A DNA stretch of 64,000 nucleotides from Chryseobacterium bernardetii. GTDB taxonomy: Bacteria > Bacteroidota > Bacteroidia > Flavobacteriales > Weeksellaceae. Made by a program: the position numbers and the translations under genes. Below the pieces are notes generated by a model. That model was not told the DNA's origin. It saw only the letters and a list, made by a program, of their open reading frames with translations, and made no database searches. The stretch is taken from contig NZ_CP033932.1 of assembly GCF_003815975.1 (NCBI RefSeq), positions 2,085,001 to 2,149,000 of the forward strand. Direction: 5' to 3'. The number at the start of each line of letters is the position of its first letter. Position 1 is the stretch's first letter. Positions 1 through 5,437 of this stretch are shown piece by piece.

Positions 1-1
1 T

Positions 2-397
2 GAAGCAGGTTTTATAGATGAAGCCGGAAAGTACTTGATTTTGTCTCAACCTGAAAATAAGGAAATGGAAAAAGCCGTTGCGCTTTACAGAAAAACATTA
101 GGCAATTCCGGAAATGCTATTTTGAAAGATATTGTTTTCAGAGGAAATAAAGCTCAGCTTAATGAATATGCCATGAATGTTTTTACTGAACTTGAAAAAG
201 ACAGCCTTAAGAAAACTAAGTATATTCCTGATTTTAAACCTAAAACCAGAGAAAAAGGAAATTACTCAGAAGGGAAAGACTCAAGAGGATTTCTAAATAA
301 AATATTCATTGTGGTACTGATTGTATTTTTAATATCGCTTCCTATTTTAGGTATTTTCAAATTTTTAGAACTGATAAACGCATTATTTTCTAACTAA
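2..397 (+). CDS. 3' end of an unrecognised C-terminally membrane-anchored protein
   Basis: The reading frame is open from the first bases of the window, so this is the last 131 codons of a longer gene that begins upstream. I do not recognise the family. The visible part is a helical, charged cytosolic-looking segment (about 85 residues), then a basic and glycine-containing linker, then one strongly hydrophobic stretch of about 25 residues (from FLNKIF to the end) that should be a C-terminal membrane anchor. It ends 10 bases before the first promoter box of the RNA array, so it is the nearest upstream neighbour of that array. Whether it belongs to the same system cannot be told from this fragment. 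Confidence 0.6.
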   Translation, partial: EAGFIDEAGKYLILSQPENKEMEKAVALYRKTLGNSGNAILKDIVFRGNKAQLNEYAMNVFTELEKDSLKKTKYIPDFKPKTREKGNYSEGKDSRGFLNKIFIVVLIVFLISLPILGIFKFLELINALFSN

Positions 398-406
398 AAA
401 AAAATA

Positions 407-445
407 AACTGCGTAAAAAGAATGCGTACTTAGCGTATAATTTTG
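407..445 (+). promoter_or_regulatory. Promoter of RNA elements 1-2, with upstream 20-bp box
   Basis: A box AACTGCGTAAAAAGAATGCG (407-426) lies 11 bp upstream of TAATTTTG (438-445), which matches the flavobacterial -7 consensus TAnnTTTG. No TTG -33 element sits at the usual distance; the box occupies that place, which suggests an activator-dependent promoter. Within the box TGCG recurs at a 13-bp interval (410 and 423). Predicted transcription starts about 450, just upstream of the first RNA helix. The same box at the same spacing recurs at 620. Confidence 0.6.
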
Positions 446-457
446 CAGTGTTAATAA

Positions 458-525
458 TACCGGTGTCGTAAGAAAGGCCTACTTCGATTCCAAACTGACA
501 GAGCCTTTCGCCAAATTACCCGGTA
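458..525 (+). ncRNA. Structured RNA element 1 (Y-RNA-like, minimal form)
   Basis: P1 pairs TACCGG (458-463) with CCGGTA (520-525). The internal loop has TGTCGTAA on the 5' strand and GCCAAATTAC on the 3' strand. P2 pairs GAAAGGC (472-478) with GCCTTTC (503-509). P2 is followed by CTACTTC, a sequence shared with elements 3-6. The apical part is only about 24 nt and contains a T-loop-like TTCGATTCC but no full tRNA-like domain. The helices and the TGYCGT loop strand are seen directly; the assignment to Y RNAs is inference. Confidence 0.6.
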
Positions 526-530
526 AAAAT

Positions 531-606
531 AACCAATGCCGTCCGTAAGAGTTTCATCGTCAACTTCCAATTGAAACTAATTACTCTTACAATATATTGC
601 TTGGTT
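531..606 (+). ncRNA. Structured RNA element 2 (Y-RNA-like, no tRNA-like domain)
   Basis: P1 pairs AACCAA (531-536) with TTGGTT (601-606). The loop strands are TGCCGTCC and AATATATTGC. P2 is eight perfect pairs, GTAAGAGT (545-552) with ACTCTTAC (583-590). A further small helix (TTCA 553-556 with TGAA 572-575) closes the apical loop. The ACTTC sequence lies inside the apical loop here rather than directly after P2. P1' runs into TTTTTA, which could end transcription. It begins five bases after element 1 and probably shares its promoter. Confidence 0.6.
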
Positions 607-619
607 TTTATAAAAAATG

Positions 620-658
620 AACTGCGTAAAAAGAATGCGCAGTAATCATATAAATTTG
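620..658 (+). promoter_or_regulatory. Second copy of the box promoter, driving the 73-codon gene and elements 3-6
   Basis: The same 20-bp box AACTGCGTAAAAAGAATGCG (620-639) is followed, again after exactly 11 bp, by TAAATTTG (651-658). Sequence between box and -7 differs from the first copy, so the conservation is confined to the functional parts. This argues for a shared regulator that co-induces both halves of the array. Predicted start is near 665. Confidence 0.6.
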
Positions 659-676
659 TAACATCAACTGATAACC

Positions 677-718
677 ATGAATAACTATAAAACAGATCTT
701 AAAGAAGCAGTGTATTGA
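677..718 (+). CDS. Possible 13-codon leader ORF
   Basis: ATG at 677 opens a 13-codon frame (MNNYKTDLKEAVY) that ends at TGA 716-718, inside the 5' arm of the hairpin that precedes the next gene. It lies between the predicted transcription start and the 73-codon gene. A leader that controls opening of that hairpin is possible, but the only support is position, and an ORF this short can occur by chance. Confidence 0.2.
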   Translation: MNNYKTDLKEAVY

Positions 719-734
719 GGTTAATACTCAATAC
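712..734 (+). promoter_or_regulatory. Hairpin abutting the start codon of the 73-codon gene
   Basis: GTATTGAG (712-719) pairs perfectly with CTCAATAC (727-734) around a 7-nt loop; the ATG follows at 737. An 8-bp stem two bases from a start codon could restrict ribosome access. No function is demonstrated. Confidence 0.4.
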
Positions 735-736
735 TC

Positions 737-958
737 ATGAAAAAAATTAAAAAATTAAAACAAACCTTCGGAACCAATGAATATGAATTGATTGATTTTC
801 CGAAGAAAATTTCCGGAGTACAGGTTTCCAGGCTCCAATATGGAAATGATTTGGGCTGTTCATATTGTTTTCCACATGGCTTAGAAGTATTGAATGCAAA
901 GGAAACTAAATTTCAGCGATGCTGGAAGAAACACAGAAAAACCCAATGGAAAAGCTAA
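737..958 (+). CDS. Small basic CxxC protein embedded in the RNA array
   Basis: This 73-residue protein is not one I can name. It has a lysine-rich N-terminus, a CSYCFPHG stretch with a CxxC pair at residues 41-44, another Cys at 62, and a strongly basic end (KKHRKTQW). A small zinc-binding or RNA-contacting protein is possible but unproven. It is transcribed from the second box promoter. Its TAA stop (956-958) overlaps the first base of the P1 helix of RNA element 3, so gene and downstream RNAs almost certainly share one transcript. The start is the ATG just after a perfect hairpin. The sequence is well-formed coding DNA rather than a shadow frame, and its position inside the array suggests a role tied to those RNAs. 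Confidence 0.65.
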   Translation: MKKIKKLKQTFGTNEYELIDFPKKISGVQVSRLQYGNDLGCSYCFPHGLEVLNAKETKFQRCWKKHRKTQWKS

Positions 959-1087
959 GCAAGTGCCGTAAAACAGAATTACTTCATGGGGTAACAGAGG
1001 TACAGGTGCAAGTCCTGTTCTGCGGAAGCAGGTAGTGTAAAGATAGCACACCGTTAATATGAGTCTGTTTTAGCTGATTGCCTTGCT
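958..1087 (+). ncRNA. Structured RNA element 3 (Y-RNA-like with permuted tRNA-like domain closed by a GGAA tetraloop)
   Basis: P1 pairs AGCAAG (958-963) with CTTGCT (1082-1087). The loop strands are TGCCGT and AGCTGATTGC. P2 pairs AAAACAGA (970-977) with TCTGTTTT (1064-1071). Inside, in permuted order, are an anticodon-stem-like pairing (TAAC 992-995 with GTTA 1053-1056), a T arm (ACAGG 1002-1006, loop TGCAAGT, CCTGT 1014-1018), an acceptor-like hairpin CTGC-GGAA-GCAG (1020-1031), and a D arm (GTGT 1035-1038 with GCAC 1046-1049). The acceptor is sealed by a GNRA-type tetraloop, so no free tRNA 3' end can form; this is tRNA mimicry rather than a tRNA. Confidence 0.65.
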
Positions 1088-1094
1088 CTTTTTT

Positions 1095-1232
1095 TCAAGT
1101 GTCGTTCAGGAATCATACTTCGAACACGTCATCCGGTTGCAGGTTCAACTCCTGTCATTCCTGTTGTAAACGGAATGTAGCTCAAATGGATAGAGCAGAT
1201 GAAATGAAAGGATTCCGTATTGGTAACCTTGA
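1095..1232 (+). ncRNA. Structured RNA element 4 (Y-RNA-like with permuted tRNA-like domain)
   Basis: P1 pairs TCAAG (1095-1099) with CTTGA (1228-1232). The loop strands are TGTCGTTCA and GTATTGGTAAC. P2 pairs GGAATC (1109-1114) with GATTCC (1211-1216). The inner domain is a good permuted tRNA: anticodon-stem-like TCATC (1129-1133) with GATGA (1198-1202), T arm GCAGG (1139-1143) with CCTGT (1151-1155) around TTCAACT, acceptor CATTCC (1156-1161) with GGAATG (1172-1177) closed by a 10-nt loop, and D stem GCTC (1180-1183) with GAGC (1193-1196). P2 sits where an anticodon loop would be. Confidence 0.65.
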
Positions 1233-1236
1233 TGAT

Positions 1237-1332
1237 AAGAGTGCCGTAGAAAAGACTTACTTCGGTTTATTTGGTTCGATTCCAGAAGATCACGAAAATG
1301 ATCTGTAAATGTCTTTTCAAACTTTGCCTCTT
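1237..1332 (+). ncRNA. Structured RNA element 5 (Y-RNA-like, replaced apical domain)
   Basis: P1 pairs AAGAG (1237-1241) with CTCTT (1328-1332). The loop strands are TGCCGTA and AAACTTTGC. P2 is eight perfect pairs, GAAAAGAC (1249-1256) with GTCTTTTC (1311-1318), followed by TTACTTC. In place of a tRNA-like domain it has a T-loop-like GGTTCGATTCC (1273-1283) and a 6-bp hairpin AGATCA (1287-1292) with TGATCT (1299-1304). Eight T residues (1331-1338) follow and overlap P1', giving the layout of an intrinsic terminator. Confidence 0.6.
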
Positions 1333-1343
1333 TTTTTTAAGCA

Positions 1344-1482
1344 AACAAGTGCCGTAAAATAGTGCTACTTCATTCATTACGACGGTGTCACGGGTTCGAA
1401 TCCCGTCTCTTCCACTGCAAAACACAGGAAGAGTAGCTCAGGTGGTTAGAGCACGACATCACTATTTGCCTGTTGCCTTGTT
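1344..1482 (+). ncRNA. Structured RNA element 6 (Y-RNA-like, most tRNA-like permuted domain)
   Basis: P1 pairs AACAAG (1344-1349) with CTTGTT (1477-1482). The loop strands are TGCCGTA and GCCTGTTGC. P2 pairs AAATAGTG (1357-1364) with CACTATTT (1460-1467). The inner domain has a textbook T arm (ACGGG 1390-1394, TTCGAAT, CCCGT 1402-1406), a 7-bp acceptor CTCTTCC (1407-1413) with GGAAGAG (1427-1433) closed by a 13-nt loop, and D stem GCTC (1436-1439) with GAGC (1449-1452). The two halves do not form a normal 5-bp anticodon stem; at most GACA (1455-1458) pairs with TGTC (1386-1389). No anticodon exists. Confidence 0.65.
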
Positions 1483-1493
1483 ATGATAAAATG

Positions 1494-1518
1494 AAGCCGA
1501 TAAACTATTTATCGGCTT
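1494..1518. terminator. Hairpin at the end of the RNA array
   Basis: AAGCCGATAAA (1494-1504) pairs with TTTATCGGCTT (1508-1518), an 11-bp stem with a 3-nt loop. It follows element 6 by 11 bases and overlaps the stop codon of the minus-strand gene, so it may end transcription from both sides. The T tract after it is weak on either strand. Confidence 0.5.
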
Positions 1519-1855
1519 TCTTCATAATCTTTTCCAGCTCCTCTTCAAACATCACTTTCCATTTTGAAAGAGTAGTTCTGCTGATTTTATATTTTTTAGA
1601 CATATAACTGGTAGAATGCCCATGCTTCTTTTGGTACTCAAGAAGTTTAAGCATCGTTTTTTTATCATAAGTCTTCAGTTTTTGATTGTTCCTCTGGCTC
1701 TCTCTTGAAGGCTTGAAAAGCCTGTCATTGAACTTCAGTATATCTTCGCTTGTATCCAGCTTGCCAAGAAGTTCTTTTATTTTAGGATCTTTTAGCTTAT
1801 CCGGATATTCCAGTTTAAGCATGTCCTGGTATATCTTTTTATAATTGGGACGCAT
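1505..1855 (-). CDS. Helix-turn-helix protein, transposase-OrfA-like
   Basis: This 116-residue protein has a charged N-terminal half and a C-terminal helix-turn-helix (about residues 65-105, with YMSKKYKISRTTLSKWK) of the kind found in IS3-type OrfA proteins and Psq-like DNA-binding domains. It lies 11 bases downstream of the other HTH gene on the same strand and is probably co-transcribed with it. No DDE catalytic partner or inverted repeats are visible nearby, so it looks like a domesticated DNA-binding protein rather than part of an intact insertion sequence. Its 3' end meets the hairpin that closes the RNA array. A role in regulating the array is possible from position only. Confidence 0.6.
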   Translation of the reverse strand: MRPNYKKIYQDMLKLEYPDKLKDPKIKELLGKLDTSEDILKFNDRLFKPSRESQRNNQKLKTYDKKTMLKLLEYQKKHGHSTSYMSKKYKISRTTLSKWKVMFEEELEKIMKKADK

Positions 1856-1866
1856 CTTTTGTTAGT

Positions 1867-2292
1867 TTATCCGTTAATATCACTTTTCTGAAGCCATCTG
1901 TGAAGGGTACTTTTAGGAATGGAGTATTCTTTAATTACTTCACTTTGGGTCATATCTCCTGAAAGAATTCTTTTCATAATGAATTCCTTAATTTCCTGGG
2001 TATAAATATTTTTTCTGAAATAAGGGATCTTGTCAGATTTCTGCTGATTTTTATTGGCTGCTGCCGGTGGAGCATATAAAATCAGGTGAGAACTGTAAAG
2101 CCGGAAGAAATCATATTCCAATAATTTACTCCATCTTAAGAGAAGATCCGCGTCTATTGATTTGCTGTTGTACATTCTTTCTATGGCGTCTTCATCTCTG
2201 TCCAGAAATTTACATATCCTCTCCATAGTTATTTCATTTTCATCAACCCTCTCCTTAATAAACTTTCCAATATGGATCTCTTTGTATAACAT
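1867..2292 (-). CDS. Two-domain helix-turn-helix protein
   Basis: A 141-residue protein with two DNA-binding-like parts. The N-terminal 70 residues resemble a Cro/Xre-like four-helix domain (ITMERICKFLDRDEDAIERM). Residues 105-138 form a transposase-like helix-turn-helix (DMTQSEVIKEYSIPKSTLHR). Proteins of this layout are common in Chryseobacterium as regulators of unknown target. It is the first gene of a two-gene minus-strand unit, and a near-perfect 18-bp palindrome lies about 70 bp upstream of its ATG. The start chosen is the ATG (minus strand) at 2290-2292. Confidence 0.6.
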   Translation of the reverse strand: MLYKEIHIGKFIKERVDENEITMERICKFLDRDEDAIERMYNSKSIDADLLLRWSKLLEYDFFRLYSSHLILYAPPAAANKNQQKSDKIPYFRKNIYTQEIKEFIMKRILSGDMTQSEVIKEYSIPKSTLHRWLQKSDING

Positions 2293-2358
2293 TTTATTTA
2301 ATATTATCTATTTATTAAAATTATGCAATAACAAACGTGAAATAAGAAATATATTATT

Positions 2359-2376
2359 TTGTATTACGGAATACAA
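2359..2376. promoter_or_regulatory. Near-perfect palindrome upstream of the HTH gene pair
   Basis: TTGTATTACGGAATACAA is an 18-bp palindrome with one mismatched base pair (positions 8 and 11). It sits about 70 bp before the start of the minus-strand HTH gene, a natural place for an autoregulatory operator. Which protein binds is not shown. Confidence 0.4.
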
Positions 2377-2871
2377 TTTATTATAATTTTGAAATTGAAT
2401 CAGAACGCTATTCAAAAAACTTGAATGCCTATAATGAAACTATTAAAATCTTAGGAAATTGTTTAGGACAGCTTAATCTTAAAAGGGTTGTTTAATGTAC
2501 CTTAAGGGATATGCATTATTTCCAATGGATTTATTGTTCATTCTTCTTTTTCAAACTTCTTTTTCTTCCATTTGTGTAAATAATATATAGCCTATTAAAG
2601 TTGTTTCATGCCATTCTATTTACGTTAAGCCTGTGTGTTGAAGGTTGTAAGTGTTTTGACAACCAGTTTTTTATGTTTAGAATATTTTGTTTAGTACCAA
2701 ATAATCTGCTTAATTGCTTTCAAATTTAAACAAAAATTAAAAGCAAAGGCAGGAGAAAACCTAAAAAAGTTTCTTTATGGGCAAATTTTAATTAAAATTA
2801 ACATATTATATGAACGGATGTGTGAAATAAATTAAATCCAGATAGGTAGTAAAAACTTGAAAAAGAAAAAA

Positions 2872-2902
2872 TTGTATACCAATCACCAAGTCTATAACTT
2901 TG
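2872..2902 (+). promoter_or_regulatory. Promoter of the SulP gene
   Basis: TAACTTTG (2895-2902) fits the flavobacterial -7 consensus, with TTG (2872-2874) 20 bp upstream as a -33 element. The predicted start falls almost on the ATG at 2910, so the message would be nearly leaderless. Confidence 0.6.
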
Positions 2903-2909
2903 CACCTCA

Positions 2910-4448
2910 ATGAAAAATACTATCAGTTTATTCGATTTTTCGAAAAAAATAAATTATAAAAATGAATTACTGGCAGGCTTTACAGTAGCCATGACCATGA
3001 TTCCGGAATCTCTTTCATTCGCCATCCTGGCAGGTCTTTCTCCACTTACAGGATTGTATGCAGCATGTATGATGGGGTTTGTAACAGCTGTTTTAGGAGG
3101 CCGCCCGGGGATGGTTTCAGGAGGAGCCGGTGCCACAATTGTTGTACTTATTGCCCTGATAAAATCTCATGGGATAGAATATCTTTTTGCAACAGTAGCT
3201 CTTGCAGGTGCCCTTCAGATGCTTGTCGGGATATTTAAACTGGGGAAATTTGTCAGGCTCATTCCCCAGCCGGTTATGTATGGCTTTCTGAATGGGTTGG
3301 CCATTATTATTTTTATGGCCCAGGTTGAACAGTTTAAAATTACAGATGCTGGCGGAGCAGTCAGTTGGCTTCAGGGAACACCTTTATACATTATGAGCGG
3401 CTTAACAGTGCTTACTATTGCTGTTGTTTACTTTTTTCCAAGGTTTACGAAAGTTGTCCCTGCATCACTGGCAGCCATTATTGTGGTATTTGCTGTAGTT
3501 CTTGGATTCAATATCCATACAAAAACAGTAGCAGATATTGCCCATATCAGTGGTAATCTTCCAAGTTTTCATATTCCGCAGATTCCTTTCTCTTTCGAAA
3601 CATTGCAGGTTATTTTTCCTTATGCATTAATTATGGCTGGGGTAGGACTTATCGAATCATTGCTAACCTTATCTATGGTGGATGAAATTACCAATTCCAA
3701 AGGAAATGCTAACAGAGAATCTGTAGCGCAGGGATTAGCCAATATTACCAACGGATTTTTTGGCGGAATGGGAGGTTGTGCAATGGTTGCGCAGACCTTG
3801 GTAAACCTTAATGCAGGATCCAGAGCCAGATTATCAGGTATTATTGCTTCTGTTATGATCTTACTGATTATCCTTTTTGGAGCACCGGTTATAGAGAAAA
3901 TCCCAATGGCAGCTTTGGTAGGAGTAATGATGATGGTAGCTGTTACTACCTTTCAGTGGGTTTCTATCAGAATTGTGAATAAAATGCCGAAGTCCGATAT
4001 ATTTGTAGGAATTACTGTTGCTTTAATTACAGTCGTATTGCATAACCTTGCTTTGGCAGTACTCGTGGGAGTGATTATTTCAGCTTTGGTTTTTGCCTGG
4101 GACAATGCGAAGAGAATCCGTGCGAAAAAATATACCGATGAAAATGGTATCAAGCATTATGAGATATATGGTCCCTTGTTTTTCGGTTCAGCCACAGCTT
4201 TTGCAGATAAATTTGATCCCGTGAATGACCCCGGTGAAGTGGTAGTAGACTTTAAAGAAAGCCGTATTGTAGATATGAGTGCGATTGATGCTTTAAATAA
4301 ATTGTCGAAAAGATACAGGCAGCAAGGCAAAACACTGTTTCTCCGACACCTCAGTGAAGACTGTCGTAAAATGTTAAAGAATGCGGAAGCAGTAGTAGAA
4401 GTCAATATTCAGGATGATCCAACATATAAGGTAATGCCGGAAAAGTAG
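2910..4448 (+). CDS. SulP-family inorganic anion transporter with STAS domain
   Basis: This 512-residue membrane protein has the SulP layout. An N-terminal transport domain of many hydrophobic segments carries the conserved region GLYAACMMGFVTAVLGG and GMVSGGAGAT around residues 48-78. A cytoplasmic STAS domain fills about residues 410-500 (VVVDFKESRIVDMSAIDAL). SulP proteins move sulfate, bicarbonate or other anions, usually coupled to Na+ or H+; the substrate cannot be read from sequence. Length is typical for the short bacterial forms. It stands alone, with its own promoter and a terminator downstream. Confidence 0.9.
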   Translation: MKNTISLFDFSKKINYKNELLAGFTVAMTMIPESLSFAILAGLSPLTGLYAACMMGFVTAVLGGRPGMVSGGAGATIVVLIALIKSHGIEYLFATVALAGALQMLVGIFKLGKFVRLIPQPVMYGFLNGLAIIIFMAQVEQFKITDAGGAVSWLQGTPLYIMSGLTVLTIAVVYFFPRFTKVVPASLAAIIVVFAVVLGFNIHTKTVADIAHISGNLPSFHIPQIPFSFETLQVIFPYALIMAGVGLIESLLTLSMVDEITNSKGNANRESVAQGLANITNGFFGGMGGCAMVAQTLVNLNAGSRARLSGIIASVMILLIILFGAPVIEKIPMAALVGVMMMVAVTTFQWVSIRIVNKMPKSDIFVGITVALITVVLHNLALAVLVGVIISALVFAWDNAKRIRAKKYTDENGIKHYEIYGPLFFGSATAFADKFDPVNDPGEVVVDFKESRIVDMSAIDALNKLSKRYRQQGKTLFLRHLSEDCRKMLKNAEAVVEVNIQDDPTYKVMPEK

Positions 4449-4467
4449 ATTAAAATCAATAATGAAT

Positions 4468-4534
4468 GTGAATAGTGAATTTTTGAAATATAGCCGAAAT
4501 TGATAAGCGAAGCGAATGACAATTGACTATTCAC
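4468..4534. repeat. Intergenic inverted repeat
   Basis: GTGAATAGT (4468-4476) is repeated inverted as ACTATTCAC (4526-4534), with a 49-base spacer containing AAGCGAAGCGAATG. The composition resembles the short dispersed intergenic repeats common in Chryseobacterium. It lies between the SulP stop and the terminator. Confidence 0.45.
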
Positions 4535-4566
4535 ACAGAAAAACTAAACTCCACTAACCAGGCAAG

Positions 4567-4596
4567 GACTGTAAGAAAAATCTACAGTCTTTTTTT
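4567..4596 (+). terminator. Intrinsic terminator after the SulP gene
   Basis: GACTGTA (4567-4573) pairs with TACAGTC (4583-4589), followed by seven T residues. It separates the SulP gene from the Ter-type cluster. The rest of the 312-base gap holds the inverted repeat at 4468 and the promoter at 4667. Confidence 0.75.
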
Positions 4597-4666
4597 ATAG
4601 TTCCCCCTCAAATCATAAAATATCTTAAAACAGAGATGCAAAGCAATGCATTTATGATAAAAATTT

Positions 4667-4674
4667 TATCTTTG
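4667..4674 (+). promoter_or_regulatory. Promoter -7 element of the Ter-type cluster
   Basis: TATCTTTG matches TAnnTTTG and lies about 85 bp before the first gene. No clear TTG is at the usual -33 distance. Confidence 0.5.
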
Positions 4675-4760
4675 GGAAGAATAGAGAATTAAACACTTTG
4701 ATGATTAATAATTTTAAGTCTTTTTCAAGAAGCTAAATAAAACTTTTAACTTAAAACATA

Positions 4761-5429
4761 TTGAAAACAGATATCGACATTCGTAACCACTGTCATTTTT
4801 CTTTTGACCTGTGGCTCACATTAATCAAATCTCATCCTGAATTTAAAACAAAAAGAGTTGAGCTGTTCTCCTCGTTTTTTGATGTAGAACAACCTTTTGA
4901 TGAAGTTGCTAAAACTGTAAAATATTACGATGATCTTTGCAATACCATCAATGAAGTTACAGGAGGAAATATAGACACTTTTGAGATCTATTTAATGATT
5001 TTAGGAGCGCTGAATGTGGATGTAAAGCTTTTAAGCAAAGAAAAGCTGAATGAGTTTTATGCAAAAAGTGAAGAATTGTTCTTAGAGTATAAGCCTGTTG
5101 TTATTTTTGAAAATATCCATGAATTTTTTGATGATATCAAAAATCAGGGAAAAACTATTAATATTCTAAGCAATACAGGATTTATCAAAGGAAAAACAAT
5201 GAGAAAATTCCTGATCCATGAAAATCTGGATCAATATATTGATTTTCATATTTATTCTGATGAAATCAACTGTTCAAAACCGAATCCGCTTATTTTCCAG
5301 GAAGTGAAGAATAATCTTAAAGATCAGGATCTTCCCCTGCACCAGATCTTACATATTGGTGATAATCCTGTGGCTGATTATAAAGGAGCTACAGATTTCG
5401 GGTTCAGCGCACATTTACTTAAACACTAA
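4761..5429 (+). CDS. HAD-superfamily hydrolase of the Ter-type cluster
   Basis: This 222-residue protein is a HAD phosphatase-fold enzyme. Motif I is FDLWLTL with the nucleophile Asp at residue 16 and Trp where phosphatases have the second Asp, as in the haloacid-dehalogenase-like branch with a single Asp. Motif II is ILSNTG (near residue 137) and motif IV is GDNPVAD (from residue 200). HAD genes next to phosphoribosyltransferase and TerD genes are a known feature of tellurium-resistance-type stress clusters, where they are thought to modify a nucleotide-like product. It starts at TTG, since no ATG fits before motif I, and lies 8 bases before the next gene. Confidence 0.8.
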   Translation: MKTDIDIRNHCHFSFDLWLTLIKSHPEFKTKRVELFSSFFDVEQPFDEVAKTVKYYDDLCNTINEVTGGNIDTFEIYLMILGALNVDVKLLSKEKLNEFYAKSEELFLEYKPVVIFENIHEFFDDIKNQGKTINILSNTGFIKGKTMRKFLIHENLDQYIDFHIYSDEINCSKPNPLIFQEVKNNLKDQDLPLHQILHIGDNPVADYKGATDFGFSAHLLKH

Positions 5430-5437
5430 CCATAAAC

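Larger units (their letters stand above)
2293..2909. other. Long AT-rich intergenic region
   Basis: No convincing gene is present in these 617 bases. It contains the palindrome at 2359-2376 near the left end and the sulP promoter at the right end. Between them I see AT-rich sequence with scattered stops in all frames and no strong hairpin followed by a T tract. Confidence 0.5.

Noticed and set aside
1078..1308. 76-codon open frame across elements 4 and 5
   Set aside because: It is explained by the structured RNAs it overlaps, is rich in Cys and Ser without protein-like order, and starts inside the loop of element 3.
958..1482. Elements 3, 4 and 6 as working permuted tRNA genes
   Set aside because: The anticodon region opens into a long helix instead of a 7-nt loop, element 3 is sealed by a tetraloop, and element 6 lacks a paired anticodon stem, so none could decode. 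tRNA-like structure is the better reading.
458..1482. Recurring TGYCGT and ACTTC motifs as a CRISPR array
   Set aside because: The repeated pieces are short and embedded in different paired helices; there is no constant repeat of 25-40 bases and no cas gene.
2162..2386. 74-codon plus-strand frame opposite the HTH gene
   Set aside because: It is a shadow of the minus-strand HTH gene and has a low-complexity hydrophobic translation.
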